A DNA stretch of 64,000 nucleotides from Guptibacillus hwajinpoensis (GTDB taxonomy: Bacteria > Bacillota > Bacilli > Bacillales > Guptibacillaceae), in assembly GCF_020171785.1 (NCBI RefSeq), contig NZ_JAIVAE010000002.1, forward strand, positions 372,001 to 436,000. The letters are read 5' to 3'. Below, piece by piece: positions 53,138 through 61,282 of this stretch. Below the pieces are notes generated by a model. That model made no database searches. It saw only the letters and a list, made by a program, of their open reading frames with translations, and was not told where the DNA came from. The first letter of the stretch is position 1. Every line of letters begins with the position of its first letter. A program made the translations under genes and the position numbers.

Positions 53138-54472
53138 ATGACAAACGTAAGAGAAGCAGCACTTGATGTAATTGAAAAAATCAATAAAAACCAGGCATAT
53201 AGCAACCTCTTGTTAAATGAAACAATTAAAAAGCACCAGTTAAGTCGCAAAGATACGGGCTTGTTAACCGAAATCGTATACGGAACGATTCAGCGAAAGA
53301 GTACTCTTGACTTCTATCTCGATGATTTTCTAACAAATCGAAAAAGAATTCAGACGTGGGTCATTTCTCTTTTACAACTTTCCCTTTATCAAATGGTTTA
53401 TCTTGACCGTGTACCGGATCGTGCCATTATTCATGAAGCAGTTGAAATAGCTAAAAAACGAGGACATAAAGGCATCAGTGGTATGGTGAACGGAGTGCTT
53501 CGGAATACCCAACGCAAAGGACTTAAGAACCCTGAAGCGATAGAGGATGTTGCAGAACGCATTTCGATCGCAAAAAGTCACCCACTCTGGCTCGTGCAAC
53601 GTTGGATCGACCAACTTGGTGTTGAAGCAACGGAAGCAATGTGTGAAGAGAACCTACTTTCCCCATATGTAACGGCTCGTGTAAATGTGACACGAACATC
53701 TGTTAATCAAGTGATCGACGATCTTGCAAAGGTAGGCGTAGAAGCGGTTCCAGGAAGTCTATCAGAAGATGCCATTAAAGTCATTCAAGGGAAGGTCCTT
53801 GATACAGACGTTTATAAGCGCGGTGACTTAACGATTCAAGACGAAAGTTCGATGCTTGTAGCACGAGCACTTGGCGTTGAACCTGGCCATAAAGTTCTTG
53901 ATGCGTGCGCAGCACCAGGTGGGAAATCAACTCACATCGCAGAGCGACTTAATGGATCTGGACACGTAAATTCTCTTGATCTTCATGCGCATAAAGTGAA
54001 ATTAATCAAGAAGCAGGCCCAGCGTTTGAACTTACGTGCGATTGAAGCAGAGACGCTAGACAGCCGAAATGTAGGTGAACGCTTTAAAGCCAAATCATTT
54101 GATCGCATTCTCGTTGACGCTCCATGTACTGGTTTTGGTGTGTTACGAAGAAAGCCTGATATTAAATGGTCGAAAAAAGAGGAAGATATTGAGCGCATTA
54201 CGGTTGTGCAAAAAGGAATTCTCGAAGCTCAAGCGTCTCTTTTAAAACCAGGTGGAAAATTGGTTTACAGTACGTGTACAATAGAAGGAGCGGAAAACCA
54301 GGAAGTGGTAAAACAATTCTTGGAAGAACATCCTGAATTCACCATAGACAAAACACTCGCTAACCGTTTGCCTAAGAATGTGGCGGAGTACTGTGAAGAA
54401 GGACAACTTCAGCTTCTTCCACATTATTTTGGCACGGATGGTTTTTATATCGCATGTTTAGTTAAAAAATAA
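53138..54472 (+). CDS. rsmB: 16S rRNA (cytosine-967-C5) methyltransferase
   Basis: Methylates C967 of 16S rRNA. An N-terminal NusB-like RNA-binding domain (about 1-140) precedes the methyltransferase domain with the SAM loop DACAAPGGKSTH, the DAPCTGFGVLRRKPD motif (catalytic PC) and YSTCTIEGAENQ (second catalytic Cys). An in-frame ATG at 53117 lies inside fmt; the ATG at 53138 matches the family N-terminus (444 residues). In B. subtilis rlmN follows; here prpC does. Confidence 0.94.
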   Translation: MTNVREAALDVIEKINKNQAYSNLLLNETIKKHQLSRKDTGLLTEIVYGTIQRKSTLDFYLDDFLTNRKRIQTWVISLLQLSLYQMVYLDRVPDRAIIHEAVEIAKKRGHKGISGMVNGVLRNTQRKGLKNPEAIEDVAERISIAKSHPLWLVQRWIDQLGVEATEAMCEENLLSPYVTARVNVTRTSVNQVIDDLAKVGVEAVPGSLSEDAIKVIQGKVLDTDVYKRGDLTIQDESSMLVARALGVEPGHKVLDACAAPGGKSTHIAERLNGSGHVNSLDLHAHKVKLIKKQAQRLNLRAIEAETLDSRNVGERFKAKSFDRILVDAPCTGFGVLRRKPDIKWSKKEEDIERITVVQKGILEAQASLLKPGGKLVYSTCTIEGAENQEVVKQFLEEHPEFTIDKTLANRLPKNVAEYCEEGQLQLLPHYFGTDGFYIACLVKK

Positions 54473-54486
54473 TGCTGGATGCTGGT

Positions 54487-54513
54487 GAATCGTCTGTTTA
54501 CAGGCGATTCTTC
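54487..54513 (+). terminator. Hairpin between rsmB and prpC, weak terminator or attenuator
   Basis: A 10-bp stem with one G-U pair (54487-54496 with 54501-54510) and a TTTA loop, followed only by TTC, so termination would be inefficient. It could tune prpC-prkC expression relative to the upstream genes. Confidence 0.4.
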
Positions 54514-54549
54514 CCGCATTCTTGTGATAAGAGGAGACGGGGTAATCAC

Positions 54550-55308
54550 ATGCAAGCAATCGCATTGACAGATCAAGGCCAAGTAAGGGCATACAATGAA
54601 GATAGCACCACATTTCTCCGCAATCACCTAGACGAATATTTAGTCATTGTAGCAGATGGTATGGGTGGTCATCAGGCAGGTGACGTGGCAAGTGCACTCG
54701 CAGTCGAATCATTGGAGAGAAGTTGGAAAGATGAAAAAGCAGGATTTCGCCCGGGAAGAGCGGAAGCTTGGCTTTTACATACGATTCGAAAAGCAAATGA
54801 AACGATCCTTGCCTTTTCAAAAGAAAAACCTGAATATGCCGGGATGGGCACAACGCTTGTCGCCGCAGTTTGTACTAATGAATTTATTACGATTGGCCAC
54901 GTTGGAGACAGCCGGGCTTATTTATTTGGAGATCGTGTTCTTAATCAAAAAACAAGTGATCATTCTCTTGTCAATGAACTCGTGAAGAGCGGTCAGCTTT
55001 CAGCTGAAGAAGCAGAAGATCACCCACGGAAAAACGTTCTCTTGCGTGCACTTGGAACAGATGATGATGTGAAAGTAGACGTTCACACGTTCGAGTGGGA
55101 TGAACATGAAGCAGCGCTTTTTTGCTCTGATGGGTTAACGAATAAAGTATCAGACAATGACTTGGAAAAAGTAATGAACTCTGAAGGTTCTCTTAAAGAG
55201 AAGGCAACAGAGCTTATACGCTTAGCGAACGAAGCAGGTGGAGAGGATAACATTACAGTTGCAATAATCGAGAACTCTTCAGCTTCTGGAAGTGAAACCT
55301 CATGCTAG
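54550..55308 (+). CDS. prpC: PP2C-type serine/threonine protein phosphatase PrpC
   Basis: Metal-dependent phosphatase that reverses PrkC phosphorylation. Metal-binding motifs: the N-terminal EDS (YNEDSTTFL), VADGMGGHQAGD, GHVGDSRAYL, CSDGLTNKV and GGEDNITV. The frame extends upstream to 54472 over the hairpin, but GAGGAGACGGGG fits ATG 54550, giving 252 residues (B. subtilis about 254). It overlaps prkC by seven bases, so kinase and phosphatase are made together. Confidence 0.95.
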   Translation: MQAIALTDQGQVRAYNEDSTTFLRNHLDEYLVIVADGMGGHQAGDVASALAVESLERSWKDEKAGFRPGRAEAWLLHTIRKANETILAFSKEKPEYAGMGTTLVAAVCTNEFITIGHVGDSRAYLFGDRVLNQKTSDHSLVNELVKSGQLSAEEAEDHPRKNVLLRALGTDDDVKVDVHTFEWDEHEAALFCSDGLTNKVSDNDLEKVMNSEGSLKEKATELIRLANEAGGEDNITVAIIENSSASGSETSC

Positions 55309-57359
55309 GTAAGCATATTAATGGACGTTACAAACTGCTTGAAGTCATTGGAGACGGCGGGATGGCTATCGTCTATCGAGCTTTAGATTTAATCCTGGAT
55401 CGGACGGTTGCTGTAAAGCTGCTTCGTCCAGAATTCTCCCAAGATGATGATTTTATCAAGCGATTTCGTCGCGAAGCTGAATCTGCGACCAGCCTGGCGC
55501 ATCCGAACGTAGTGTCAATCTATGACGTTGGGGAAGAAGAAGATTTTTACTACATCGTTATGGAATACGTAGCAGGAACCACGCTCAAGCAGAAGATTCG
55601 TGATCGTGGTGCTCTGCCTATTGAAGAAGCGCTAGATATTATGAAACAAATGACGTCTGCTATTGAGCATGCCCATGAGAATCACATCATTCACCGGGAC
55701 ATTAAGCCCCATAATATTCTTATTGATGAGTATGGAGATGCAAAAGTAACGGATTTTGGAATCGCGATGGCGATGACTTCCGCAACGATTACGCATACCA
55801 ATTCGGTACTAGGCTCTGTTCATTATTTCTCGCCTGAACAGGCCCGTGGGGCATTGGCGAATGAACGCTCAGATATTTATTCTCTTGGAGTCGTGCTATA
55901 CGAAATGGTAACAGGAGTACTTCCTTTTTCAGGGGACTCTCCGGTTTCTGTCGCGTTAAAGCACCTACAAGATCGTTTTCCTAAACCTAGTTTAATCAAT
56001 ACCTCTCTACCAAGAAATGTCGAGCATATTATTATGAAGGCAATGGCCAAAGAACCTGTCCAACGTTATCAAAGTGCACTAGAAATGTATGAAGCGCTCG
56101 ATATGGCTCTCGACCCGACAAAAGTTTATGAAAAACCACCCGAACAGGATGATGAAGAAGCGACAAAAGTCTTAACACCTGTCACACCTGATAGTCGAGG
56201 TGTAGAACAGAATACGGCGCCGCAACAACCTATTCATAATGATGAATCTAGTGAACCTCCAAAAAAGAAAAAGAAGGCAGGAAAGATCGCAATACTTGTG
56301 ATGCTCCTACTCTTACTTCTTGGCGGAGCAGGTGCGCTAGCCTTCACATTTATGCCTGATCTCTTCTATGTGAGTGACGTGGAAGTTCCAGATGTAACGG
56401 GAATGGAATACGAGGAAGCAAGATCCGCATTAATTGATCAAAAACTTGATGTAAAAAAAGAAGACCAGTTTAGTGAAGAAGTAGAGGAAGATCAGGTTAT
56501 CAGTCAGGATCCTACTGCTGGGACCATGGTGAAAGAAGATAGTACGGTCACACTTTATGTTAGTATAGGAGCTGAAAAAACAGAGCTTGGCGATTATATA
56601 GGGAAACAGAAAGATGAAGTGGAAGCTTTATTAAAAGAACAGGGATTTGAGAACATTAAATTCGAAGACGAATACCGTGACGATGCTCCTGAAGGTGAAA
56701 TCTTTGATCAAAGTCCTGAATCTGGGAAAATGGTCCTGCCAACAGAGGATGCGATCGTGATATGGTATAGCTTAGGTTCAGAATCATTTCCTCTCGAAGA
56801 TTTAAAAGATAAAACGAAAGCCGAAGTGGAAGAATATGCAGGGGATGAAGAGTTAAAGCTCGCATATAGTGAGCCAGAATTTAGCGACTCTGTCGAAGAA
56901 GGATCTGTTGTTTCTCATTCTCCAAGTACAGCTGCTCAAGTGAAAAAAGGCGATGAGATTACAATTACCTTATCCAAAGGTCCTGAGCCGGAACCAGAGC
57001 CGGAGCCCGAACCAGAACCAGAACCGGAGCCAGAACCGGAGCCCGAACCAGAACCGGAGCCCGAACTAGAACCAGAACCTTCTCCTGAAGAGGAAGCGAT
57101 TGTTGTTCCTAACTCCTTTAAGATCGATGTGAAAAAGGGTGAAGAACATTTAATTGAAATCCTTTACACTGATTCGACAACAGAAGGCGAAGAAATCTCT
57201 GAAACCATTACTGAAACAAAGGAAATTAATTTTGATTTAACGATCTATCCTGGTGAGGAAGCTTCGTATAAAACCTTTGTGGATAATAAAGAGAAAAAAG
57301 AAAACTCGAAAACCATCACATATGAAGAAGCAAAACAAAAATACGGTAAAAATGAGTAA
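55302..57359 (+). CDS. prkC: Membrane serine/threonine kinase PrkC with PASTA repeats
   Basis: Eukaryotic-type kinase sensing muropeptides; involved in spore germination and stationary-phase physiology. Kinase domain 1-270 with Lys39, HRDIKPHN (Asp133) and TDFGIA; a basic juxtamembrane segment; one membrane helix (about 327-350); three PASTA repeats (about 360-558). Then, unusually, a tract of 16 Glu-X dipeptides (15 Glu-Pro and one Glu-Leu, residues 562-593), followed by a C-terminal domain of about 90 residues. Total 685 against about 648 in B. subtilis, the excess lying mostly in the Glu-Pro tract. The short domain after it resembles the end of other Bacillus PrkC proteins only loosely. 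Confidence 0.94.
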   Translation: MLGKHINGRYKLLEVIGDGGMAIVYRALDLILDRTVAVKLLRPEFSQDDDFIKRFRREAESATSLAHPNVVSIYDVGEEEDFYYIVMEYVAGTTLKQKIRDRGALPIEEALDIMKQMTSAIEHAHENHIIHRDIKPHNILIDEYGDAKVTDFGIAMAMTSATITHTNSVLGSVHYFSPEQARGALANERSDIYSLGVVLYEMVTGVLPFSGDSPVSVALKHLQDRFPKPSLINTSLPRNVEHIIMKAMAKEPVQRYQSALEMYEALDMALDPTKVYEKPPEQDDEEATKVLTPVTPDSRGVEQNTAPQQPIHNDESSEPPKKKKKAGKIAILVMLLLLLLGGAGALAFTFMPDLFYVSDVEVPDVTGMEYEEARSALIDQKLDVKKEDQFSEEVEEDQVISQDPTAGTMVKEDSTVTLYVSIGAEKTELGDYIGKQKDEVEALLKEQGFENIKFEDEYRDDAPEGEIFDQSPESGKMVLPTEDAIVIWYSLGSESFPLEDLKDKTKAEVEEYAGDEELKLAYSEPEFSDSVEEGSVVSHSPSTAAQVKKGDEITITLSKGPEPEPEPEPEPEPEPEPEPEPEPEPEPELEPEPSPEEEAIVVPNSFKIDVKKGEEHLIEILYTDSTTEGEEISETITETKEINFDLTIYPGEEASYKTFVDNKEKKENSKTITYEEAKQKYGKNE
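56985..57080 (+). repeat. Hexanucleotide repeat encoding a Glu-Pro tract in PrkC
   Basis: Sixteen tandem six-base units of the form GAR-CCN (one is GAACTA), all in frame. The third codon positions vary between units, which suggests selection on the protein rather than recent slippage, although two 24-base blocks (ending in GAGCCC) look like a duplication. Confidence 0.9.
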
Positions 57360-57369
57360 GGAGTCCTAC

Positions 57370-58257
57370 ATGGCAGATGGAAGAATAATTAAAGCATTAA
57401 GCGGCTTTTATTACGTGCAGGATGAAGTGAATAAAGAAATTTACCAATGTCGAGGAAGAGGGAACTTCAGAAAGCGGAAGATCACCCCTCTTGTTGGTGA
57501 CTTTGTTGTATATGAAGCAGAAAATAAAACGGATGGTTACGTTCTTGAAATTAAAGAAAGAGAAAATGAATTGGTACGTCCTCCAATAGCCAATGTTGAT
57601 CAGGCATTTCTTGTATTTTCAGCAACTCAACCGACGTTTAATACGCAGCTTCTTGACAAATTTCTTGTTCATATTGAAGCGAGTGATATTCGACCGATCA
57701 TCTGCATTTCGAAGATCGATCTTGTTTCAAATGCTGAAGAAAATGAAATTATGGCTTATGCAGATGATTACCGGGAAGTAGGGTACGATGTGGTTGTTTC
57801 ATCTGCCCAGAGTCTTTCAGGCGTAGCAGAAATCGAACCCTATTTTCAAGAAAAAGTGACAGTATTTGCGGGACAATCTGGAGTTGGGAAGTCCTCACTC
57901 TTAAATGCCATAAATCCTGACCTTGAGCTTGATACAAGTGATATCTCTACGCATCTTGGTCGTGGAAAGCATACGACGAGACATGTTGAACTTATCCCTT
58001 TTGGATCTGGACTTGTAGCTGACACGCCTGGTTTTAGTTCACTCGACTTTAGAGGAATTGAAGCAGACGACCTATGGCTTTATTTTCCGGAGATACAAGA
58101 AAAAAGTAGTGAATGTAAGTTTCGAGCATGTACCCATCAATCAGAACCAGGCTGCGCGGTTAAAGTAGCGGTAGAAAAAGAAGAAATTAAAGCGTATCGT
58201 TACGATCATTATTCTTCTTTTTTCCAGGAAATCAAGGATCAAAAACGGAGGTACTAA
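57370..58257 (+). CDS. rsgA: Ribosome small-subunit biogenesis GTPase RsgA (CpgA, YloQ)
   Basis: Circularly permuted GTPase that checks late 30S maturation; B. subtilis CpgA also affects wall metabolism and is a PrkC substrate, which fits its position behind prkC. N-terminal OB domain (1-65), then G4 (ISKID) before the P-loop GQSGVGKSS (168-176), and DTPGF. The C-terminal zinc site is Cys249, Cys254, His256 and Cys262. The frame continues upstream inside prkC, but AAGGAG at 57358-57363 fits ATG 57370 (295 residues). Confidence 0.95.
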   Translation: MADGRIIKALSGFYYVQDEVNKEIYQCRGRGNFRKRKITPLVGDFVVYEAENKTDGYVLEIKERENELVRPPIANVDQAFLVFSATQPTFNTQLLDKFLVHIEASDIRPIICISKIDLVSNAEENEIMAYADDYREVGYDVVVSSAQSLSGVAEIEPYFQEKVTVFAGQSGVGKSSLLNAINPDLELDTSDISTHLGRGKHTTRHVELIPFGSGLVADTPGFSSLDFRGIEADDLWLYFPEIQEKSSECKFRACTHQSEPGCAVKVAVEKEEIKAYRYDHYSSFFQEIKDQKRRY

Positions 58258-58258
58258 C

Positions 58259-58906
58259 ATGATAAAAATTGCCCCTTCTATTCTAGCTTCAGATTTTGCC
58301 AGATTAGGTGAGGAAGTAAAAGACGTCGAAGCAGCAGGAGCTGACTACATTCACGTTGATGTGATGGATGGACACTTTGTGCCTAATATTACAATTGGTG
58401 CCCCAATTGTACGCGCACTACGTCCGGTAACTTCACTACCGTTAGATGTTCATCTTATGATTGAAAATCCCGATCAGTACATTGAAGAATTTGCGGAGGC
58501 TGGCGCCGATATTCTTACGGTTCACGCTGAAGCTTGCCCGCATCTTCATCGGACGATTCAACTAATTAAAAGCAAAGGTGTTAAAGCTGGTGTTGTCATT
58601 AACCCAGCCACACCTGTTGATGCCATTAAACACGTTATTGAGGACGTCGACTTAGTCTTACTAATGACGGTAAATCCTGGCTTCGGAGGACAGGCGTTTA
58701 TTGACCGTGTGCTTTCTAAGATTACAGAAACGAAACAGCTTGCCGATTCATTAGGCGTCTCCCCTGAAATTGAAGTGGATGGTGGAGTGAACGCGGAGAC
58801 GGCTCGTGCATGTATTGAAGCAGGAGCTACTGTGCTCGTTGCGGGGTCAGCAATTTATAGTCAATCTGATCGGAAAGCGGCCATTGAACAAATACGTCAA
58901 TCATAA
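58259..58906 (+). CDS. rpe: Ribulose-phosphate 3-epimerase
   Basis: Pentose phosphate pathway enzyme interconverting ribulose-5-P and xylulose-5-P. TIM barrel with the metal and catalytic residues in HVDVMDGHFVPN, LDVHLMIE, MTVNPGFGGQ and IEVDGGVN. Length 215 is standard. It begins one base after rsgA, so the two are co-transcribed. Confidence 0.96.
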   Translation: MIKIAPSILASDFARLGEEVKDVEAAGADYIHVDVMDGHFVPNITIGAPIVRALRPVTSLPLDVHLMIENPDQYIEEFAEAGADILTVHAEACPHLHRTIQLIKSKGVKAGVVINPATPVDAIKHVIEDVDLVLLMTVNPGFGGQAFIDRVLSKITETKQLADSLGVSPEIEVDGGVNAETARACIEAGATVLVAGSAIYSQSDRKAAIEQIRQS

Positions 58907-58934
58907 AACAGCGGGGCTCTTCCCGCTGTTTTTT
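58906..58934 (+). terminator. Intrinsic terminator after rpe
   Basis: A 9-bp stem (58907-58915 with 58922-58930), six-base loop and T run. It separates rsgA-rpe from thiT-thiN. Confidence 0.85.
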
Positions 58935-58972
58935 CATAAGACAAAGCTTAGGTAATGGAGGAATTAGGATTC

Positions 58973-59524
58973 ATGAAGAAAGATAATCGGCTTCTTTTGC
59001 TTGTAGAGATCGCTTTAATGGCTGCCGTTGGCGTGATACTAGATTTATTGTCAATCAGGTTATGGCCAAATGGTGGTTCCGTGTCGCTAGCCATGGTGCC
59101 CATTTTTTTAATCGCTTACCGAAGAGGGCTAGGTGCAGGTTTAACAACTGGATTATTAGTTGGGATTTTGCAACCTCTGATCGTCCCGCCTTTTTATGTT
59201 CATCCCATTCAATTTTTACTAGATTATCCTATCGCCTTTATGATTGTTGGTATGGCTGGGATTTTCAGCGTGACAGTGGACGCACCAAAACGAAAGCGCA
59301 TGATGATGATCGTTCTGGGGTGCTTAACTGGATCACTTCTTCGGTTGGTCAGTCATTTTATTTCTGGAGTGATCTGGTTCGGTGATATGGCACCAGAAGG
59401 AACACCTGTGGCATTATATTCATTCCTTTATAACGCGTCTTATTTACTGCCAACTGCTGCTGTCTCGATCATCGTTCTTGCCTTGCTCTCAAATCAAGCA
59501 CCTAAGTTGGTGCATAAACAATGA
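58973..59524 (+). CDS. thiT: Energy-coupled thiamine transporter substrate-binding subunit ThiT (YuaJ family)
   Basis: Six-helix membrane S-component of an ECF transporter; it binds thiamine and needs the shared EcfAAT module, which is not in this window. Family motifs include GGSVSLAMVP, the RRGLGAGLTTGLLVGILQ segment, the QFLLDYP segment and HFISGVIWFG. An ATG at 58955 is in frame, but GGAGG at 58957-58961 and AGGA nearer the start favour 58973 (183 residues). The stop overlaps thiN by four bases. No TPP riboswitch is visible in the short upstream region, although thiT genes in Bacillus usually have one. Confidence 0.88.
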   Translation: MKKDNRLLLLVEIALMAAVGVILDLLSIRLWPNGGSVSLAMVPIFLIAYRRGLGAGLTTGLLVGILQPLIVPPFYVHPIQFLLDYPIAFMIVGMAGIFSVTVDAPKRKRMMMIVLGCLTGSLLRLVSHFISGVIWFGDMAPEGTPVALYSFLYNASYLLPTAAVSIIVLALLSNQAPKLVHKQ

Positions 59525-60180
59525 GAGCAAATCACATTTATATTGTGGCAGGAGGACCGGAAGAGGACCTTCCAGCTCATCTTCTTAAAGAAAAAGACGT
59601 TAGGTGGATTGGGGTAGATCGTGGCGTCTATACACTATTAAAAAATGGTGTTATTCCTGAACATGGATTTGGGGATTTTGACTCAGTAAGCGCGGAAGAA
59701 CGGAAATGGATGGAAACGCATGATTTGCCTTTTACCGTTTATCCATCAGAAAAAGATCACACAGATCTAGAAATTGCACTCGATTGGGCAATCGATGAAA
59801 AGCCTGATGCGATTACGATGTTTGGAGTAACAGGGGGAAGGCTTGATCATAGCTGGATGAACGTTCAAATGTTAATCAAGGGTGTGAAAGCAAACGTATC
59901 ACTTTCCATTGAGGATAAATTAAACCGATTAGAAATGAAAGAGCCTGGTACATACTCTGCTCAAAAGGATGCTCGTTTTCCATATATGTCCTTTCTTTCT
60001 TTTACTCCTGAAGTAACTGGTTTAACGCTTGTTGGCTACCGTTATCCATTGATAGAAAGGCACATATCCTGGGGATCCAGTCTTTGCATTAGCAATGAAC
60101 TGGTCGAGGAAAATGGGTCTTATTCATTTAGTAGTGGCATACTATTGGTGGTAAGAAGTTCGGACGCCGAGCAGGTTTAG
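59521..60180 (+). CDS. thiN: Thiamine pyrophosphokinase
   Basis: Converts thiamine to thiamine pyrophosphate. The catalytic domain carries GDFDSVS and the DHTDLEIALDWA metal-binding motif, followed by GVTGGRLDHSW; the C-terminal thiamine-binding domain has GSSLCISNELV near the end. Length 219 matches the family. Translationally coupled to thiT, so imported thiamine can be pyrophosphorylated at once. thiN at this place, before spoVM, is conserved in Bacillus. Confidence 0.94.
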   Translation: MRANHIYIVAGGPEEDLPAHLLKEKDVRWIGVDRGVYTLLKNGVIPEHGFGDFDSVSAEERKWMETHDLPFTVYPSEKDHTDLEIALDWAIDEKPDAITMFGVTGGRLDHSWMNVQMLIKGVKANVSLSIEDKLNRLEMKEPGTYSAQKDARFPYMSFLSFTPEVTGLTLVGYRYPLIERHISWGSSLCISNELVEENGSYSFSSGILLVVRSSDAEQV

Positions 60181-60227
60181 GTACTATTTCAATTTCGGCG
60201 AATATAATAGTAATGCATCTTATATTC

Positions 60228-60257
60228 TCATATTGTTCATCCTGGGGTCCATCTTTG
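60228..60257 (+). promoter_or_regulatory. Possible SigE promoter for spoVM
   Basis: TCATATT (60228-60234) is a full match to the SigE -35 pattern kmATATT. The -10 at the correct spacing (60250-60257) matches only CAT of CATACAnT, so the call is weak. spoVM is known to be SigE-dependent. Confidence 0.3.
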
Positions 60258-60278
60258 ACTTTCTGAGGAGGGGGAAAT

Positions 60279-60362
60279 ATGAAGTTTTATACGATTAAAT
60301 TACCAAAATTTCTCGGTGGTTTTGTGAGAGCTGTGCTCGGGTCTTTTAAAAAAAATGAGTAG
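60279..60362 (+). CDS. spoVM: Stage V sporulation protein M
   Basis: A 27-residue amphipathic helix peptide that recognises the convex forespore membrane and anchors the SpoIVA coat basement layer. The translated peptide begins MKFYTIKLPKFLGGFVRAVL and ends GSFKKNE; it differs only slightly from the 26-residue B. subtilis peptide, and Pro9, needed for membrane curvature recognition, is kept. A strong GAGGAGGGGG ribosome site lies eight bases before the ATG. It sits between thiN and rpmB as in B. subtilis. Confidence 0.95.
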   Translation: MKFYTIKLPKFLGGFVRAVLGSFKKNE

Positions 60363-60370
60363 TTGAAATG

Positions 60371-60400
60371 AAAAAAAGCACCCGATTGGGTGCTTTTTTT
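60371..60400. terminator. Bidirectional terminator between spoVM and rpmB
   Basis: A 13-bp stem including the A/T runs (60371-60383 with 60388-60400) and a GATT loop. It serves spoVM on the plus strand and rpmB on the minus strand. Confidence 0.9.
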
Positions 60401-60408
60401 TACGTTTA

Positions 60409-60594
60409 CTATGCGCGTTCGATTTTGCCTGATTTAAGAGCACGAGCAGATACATAAACTTTCTTAGGTTTACCATCTACCATGATGCGTACCTTTTGAA
60501 GGTTAGCACCAAATTTACGTTTTGTTGTATTCAACGCGTGAGAACGCTTGTTACCAAACGAAGTCTTGCGTCCAGTGATTGCACATTTAGCCAT
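60409..60594 (-). CDS. rpmB: Ribosomal protein L28
   Basis: Large-subunit ribosomal protein, 61 residues. It starts [20 protein letters not shown], has the [12 protein letters not shown] core and lacks a full CXXC zinc pair (one Cys only), so it is probably the zinc-independent form. The ribosome site AAGGAGGT is nine bases before the ATG. Minus-strand orientation between spoVM and yloU is the conserved Bacillus arrangement. Confidence 0.96.
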   Translation of the reverse strand: MAKCAITGRKTSFGNKRSHALNTTKRKFGANLQKVRIMVDGKPKKVYVSARALKSGKIERA

Positions 60595-60652
60595 TGTTTC
60601 TACCTCCTTACTGTCCTACATTGCACAAAAAGTGCAGGATAAATCCTCCACT

Positions 60653-60681
60653 ATAGTATCATGTAGGTGTAGTGAATGCAA
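60653..60681 (-). promoter_or_regulatory. SigA promoter of rpmB
   Basis: On the minus strand, TTGCAT (60681-60676), 17-base spacer and TACTAT (60658-60653) with TGA just upstream as an extended -10. The leader is about 50 bases. Confidence 0.65.
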
Positions 60682-60795
60682 GATGTTTAACACGTCTTAT
60701 CAAGAAAAAAACTTAACAGTAAAAGCTTATCATAATAGAGGTTTTAAATGATGAACTTTTATTATATGTGATATTGTAGTAAAATAACGTTAGCT

Positions 60796-60824
60796 CTGCA
60801 AAGGATTTATTTTTTCTTTATAAT
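60796..60824 (+). promoter_or_regulatory. Candidate SigA promoter of yloU
   Basis: A perfect TATAAT (60819-60824) with CTGCAA 17 bases upstream as a weak -35. It is about 75 bases before the yloU start. Confidence 0.45.
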
Positions 60825-60897
60825 GTTATGAATAGAATCTTATTGAGGATAAAACTGTTAAGTGGTCAGTTCTTAAATCGCTAAGGGAGGAAATATA

Positions 60898-61260
60898 ATG
60901 GCAATTGAAATGAAAACCCAGTACGGACAAATTGATATTTCGACGGAAGTAGTCGCTGCGATTGCAGGTGGCGCAGCAATTGATTGTTATGGTATCGTTG
61001 GAATGGCTTCGCAAAAGCAATTAAAAGACGGCATCACTGAACTATTGGGGAAAGATAACTTTAGCAGAGGGATTGTCGTACGTAAAGATGAAGATGACCT
61101 TAACATTGACATGTACATTATCGTAAGCTACGGCACTAAAATTTCAGAAGTAGCTCATAACGTGCAAACAAAAGTAAAATATCAGCTTGATCAAATGCTC
61201 GGGCTATCAGTTGATTCAGTAAACATTTACGTCCAAGGGGTTAGAGTGACCAACCCATAA
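60898..61260 (+). CDS. yloU: Asp23/Gls24-family protein YloU
   Basis: A 120-residue Asp23-family protein. Members are linked to envelope stress, and Staphylococcus aureus Asp23 is membrane-associated through a partner. The family core is seen in GQIDISTEVVAAIAGGAAIDCYG and VNIYVQGVRV. A strong GGGAGG site precedes the ATG. The function in Bacillus is not settled; it is always next to yloV, 22 bases downstream. Confidence 0.88.
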   Translation: MAIEMKTQYGQIDISTEVVAAIAGGAAIDCYGIVGMASQKQLKDGITELLGKDNFSRGIVVRKDEDDLNIDMYIIVSYGTKISEVAHNVQTKVKYQLDQMLGLSVDSVNIYVQGVRVTNP

Positions 61261-61282
61261 GTGGAGTTAGGAGGAAAAGTCT

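Larger units (their letters stand above)
60595..60897. other. Divergent intergenic region rpmB-yloU
   Basis: About 300 bases holding the rpmB promoter and leader on the minus strand, including a small hairpin (TGCAC at 60622-60626 with GTGCA at 60632-60636), and a yloU promoter candidate on the plus strand. No further gene is visible. Confidence 0.7.

Noticed and set aside
56985-57080. Glu-Pro hexamer array considered as a CRISPR or DNA satellite
   Set aside because: The units are six bases with no spacers and stay in frame within prkC; it is a coding low-complexity tract.
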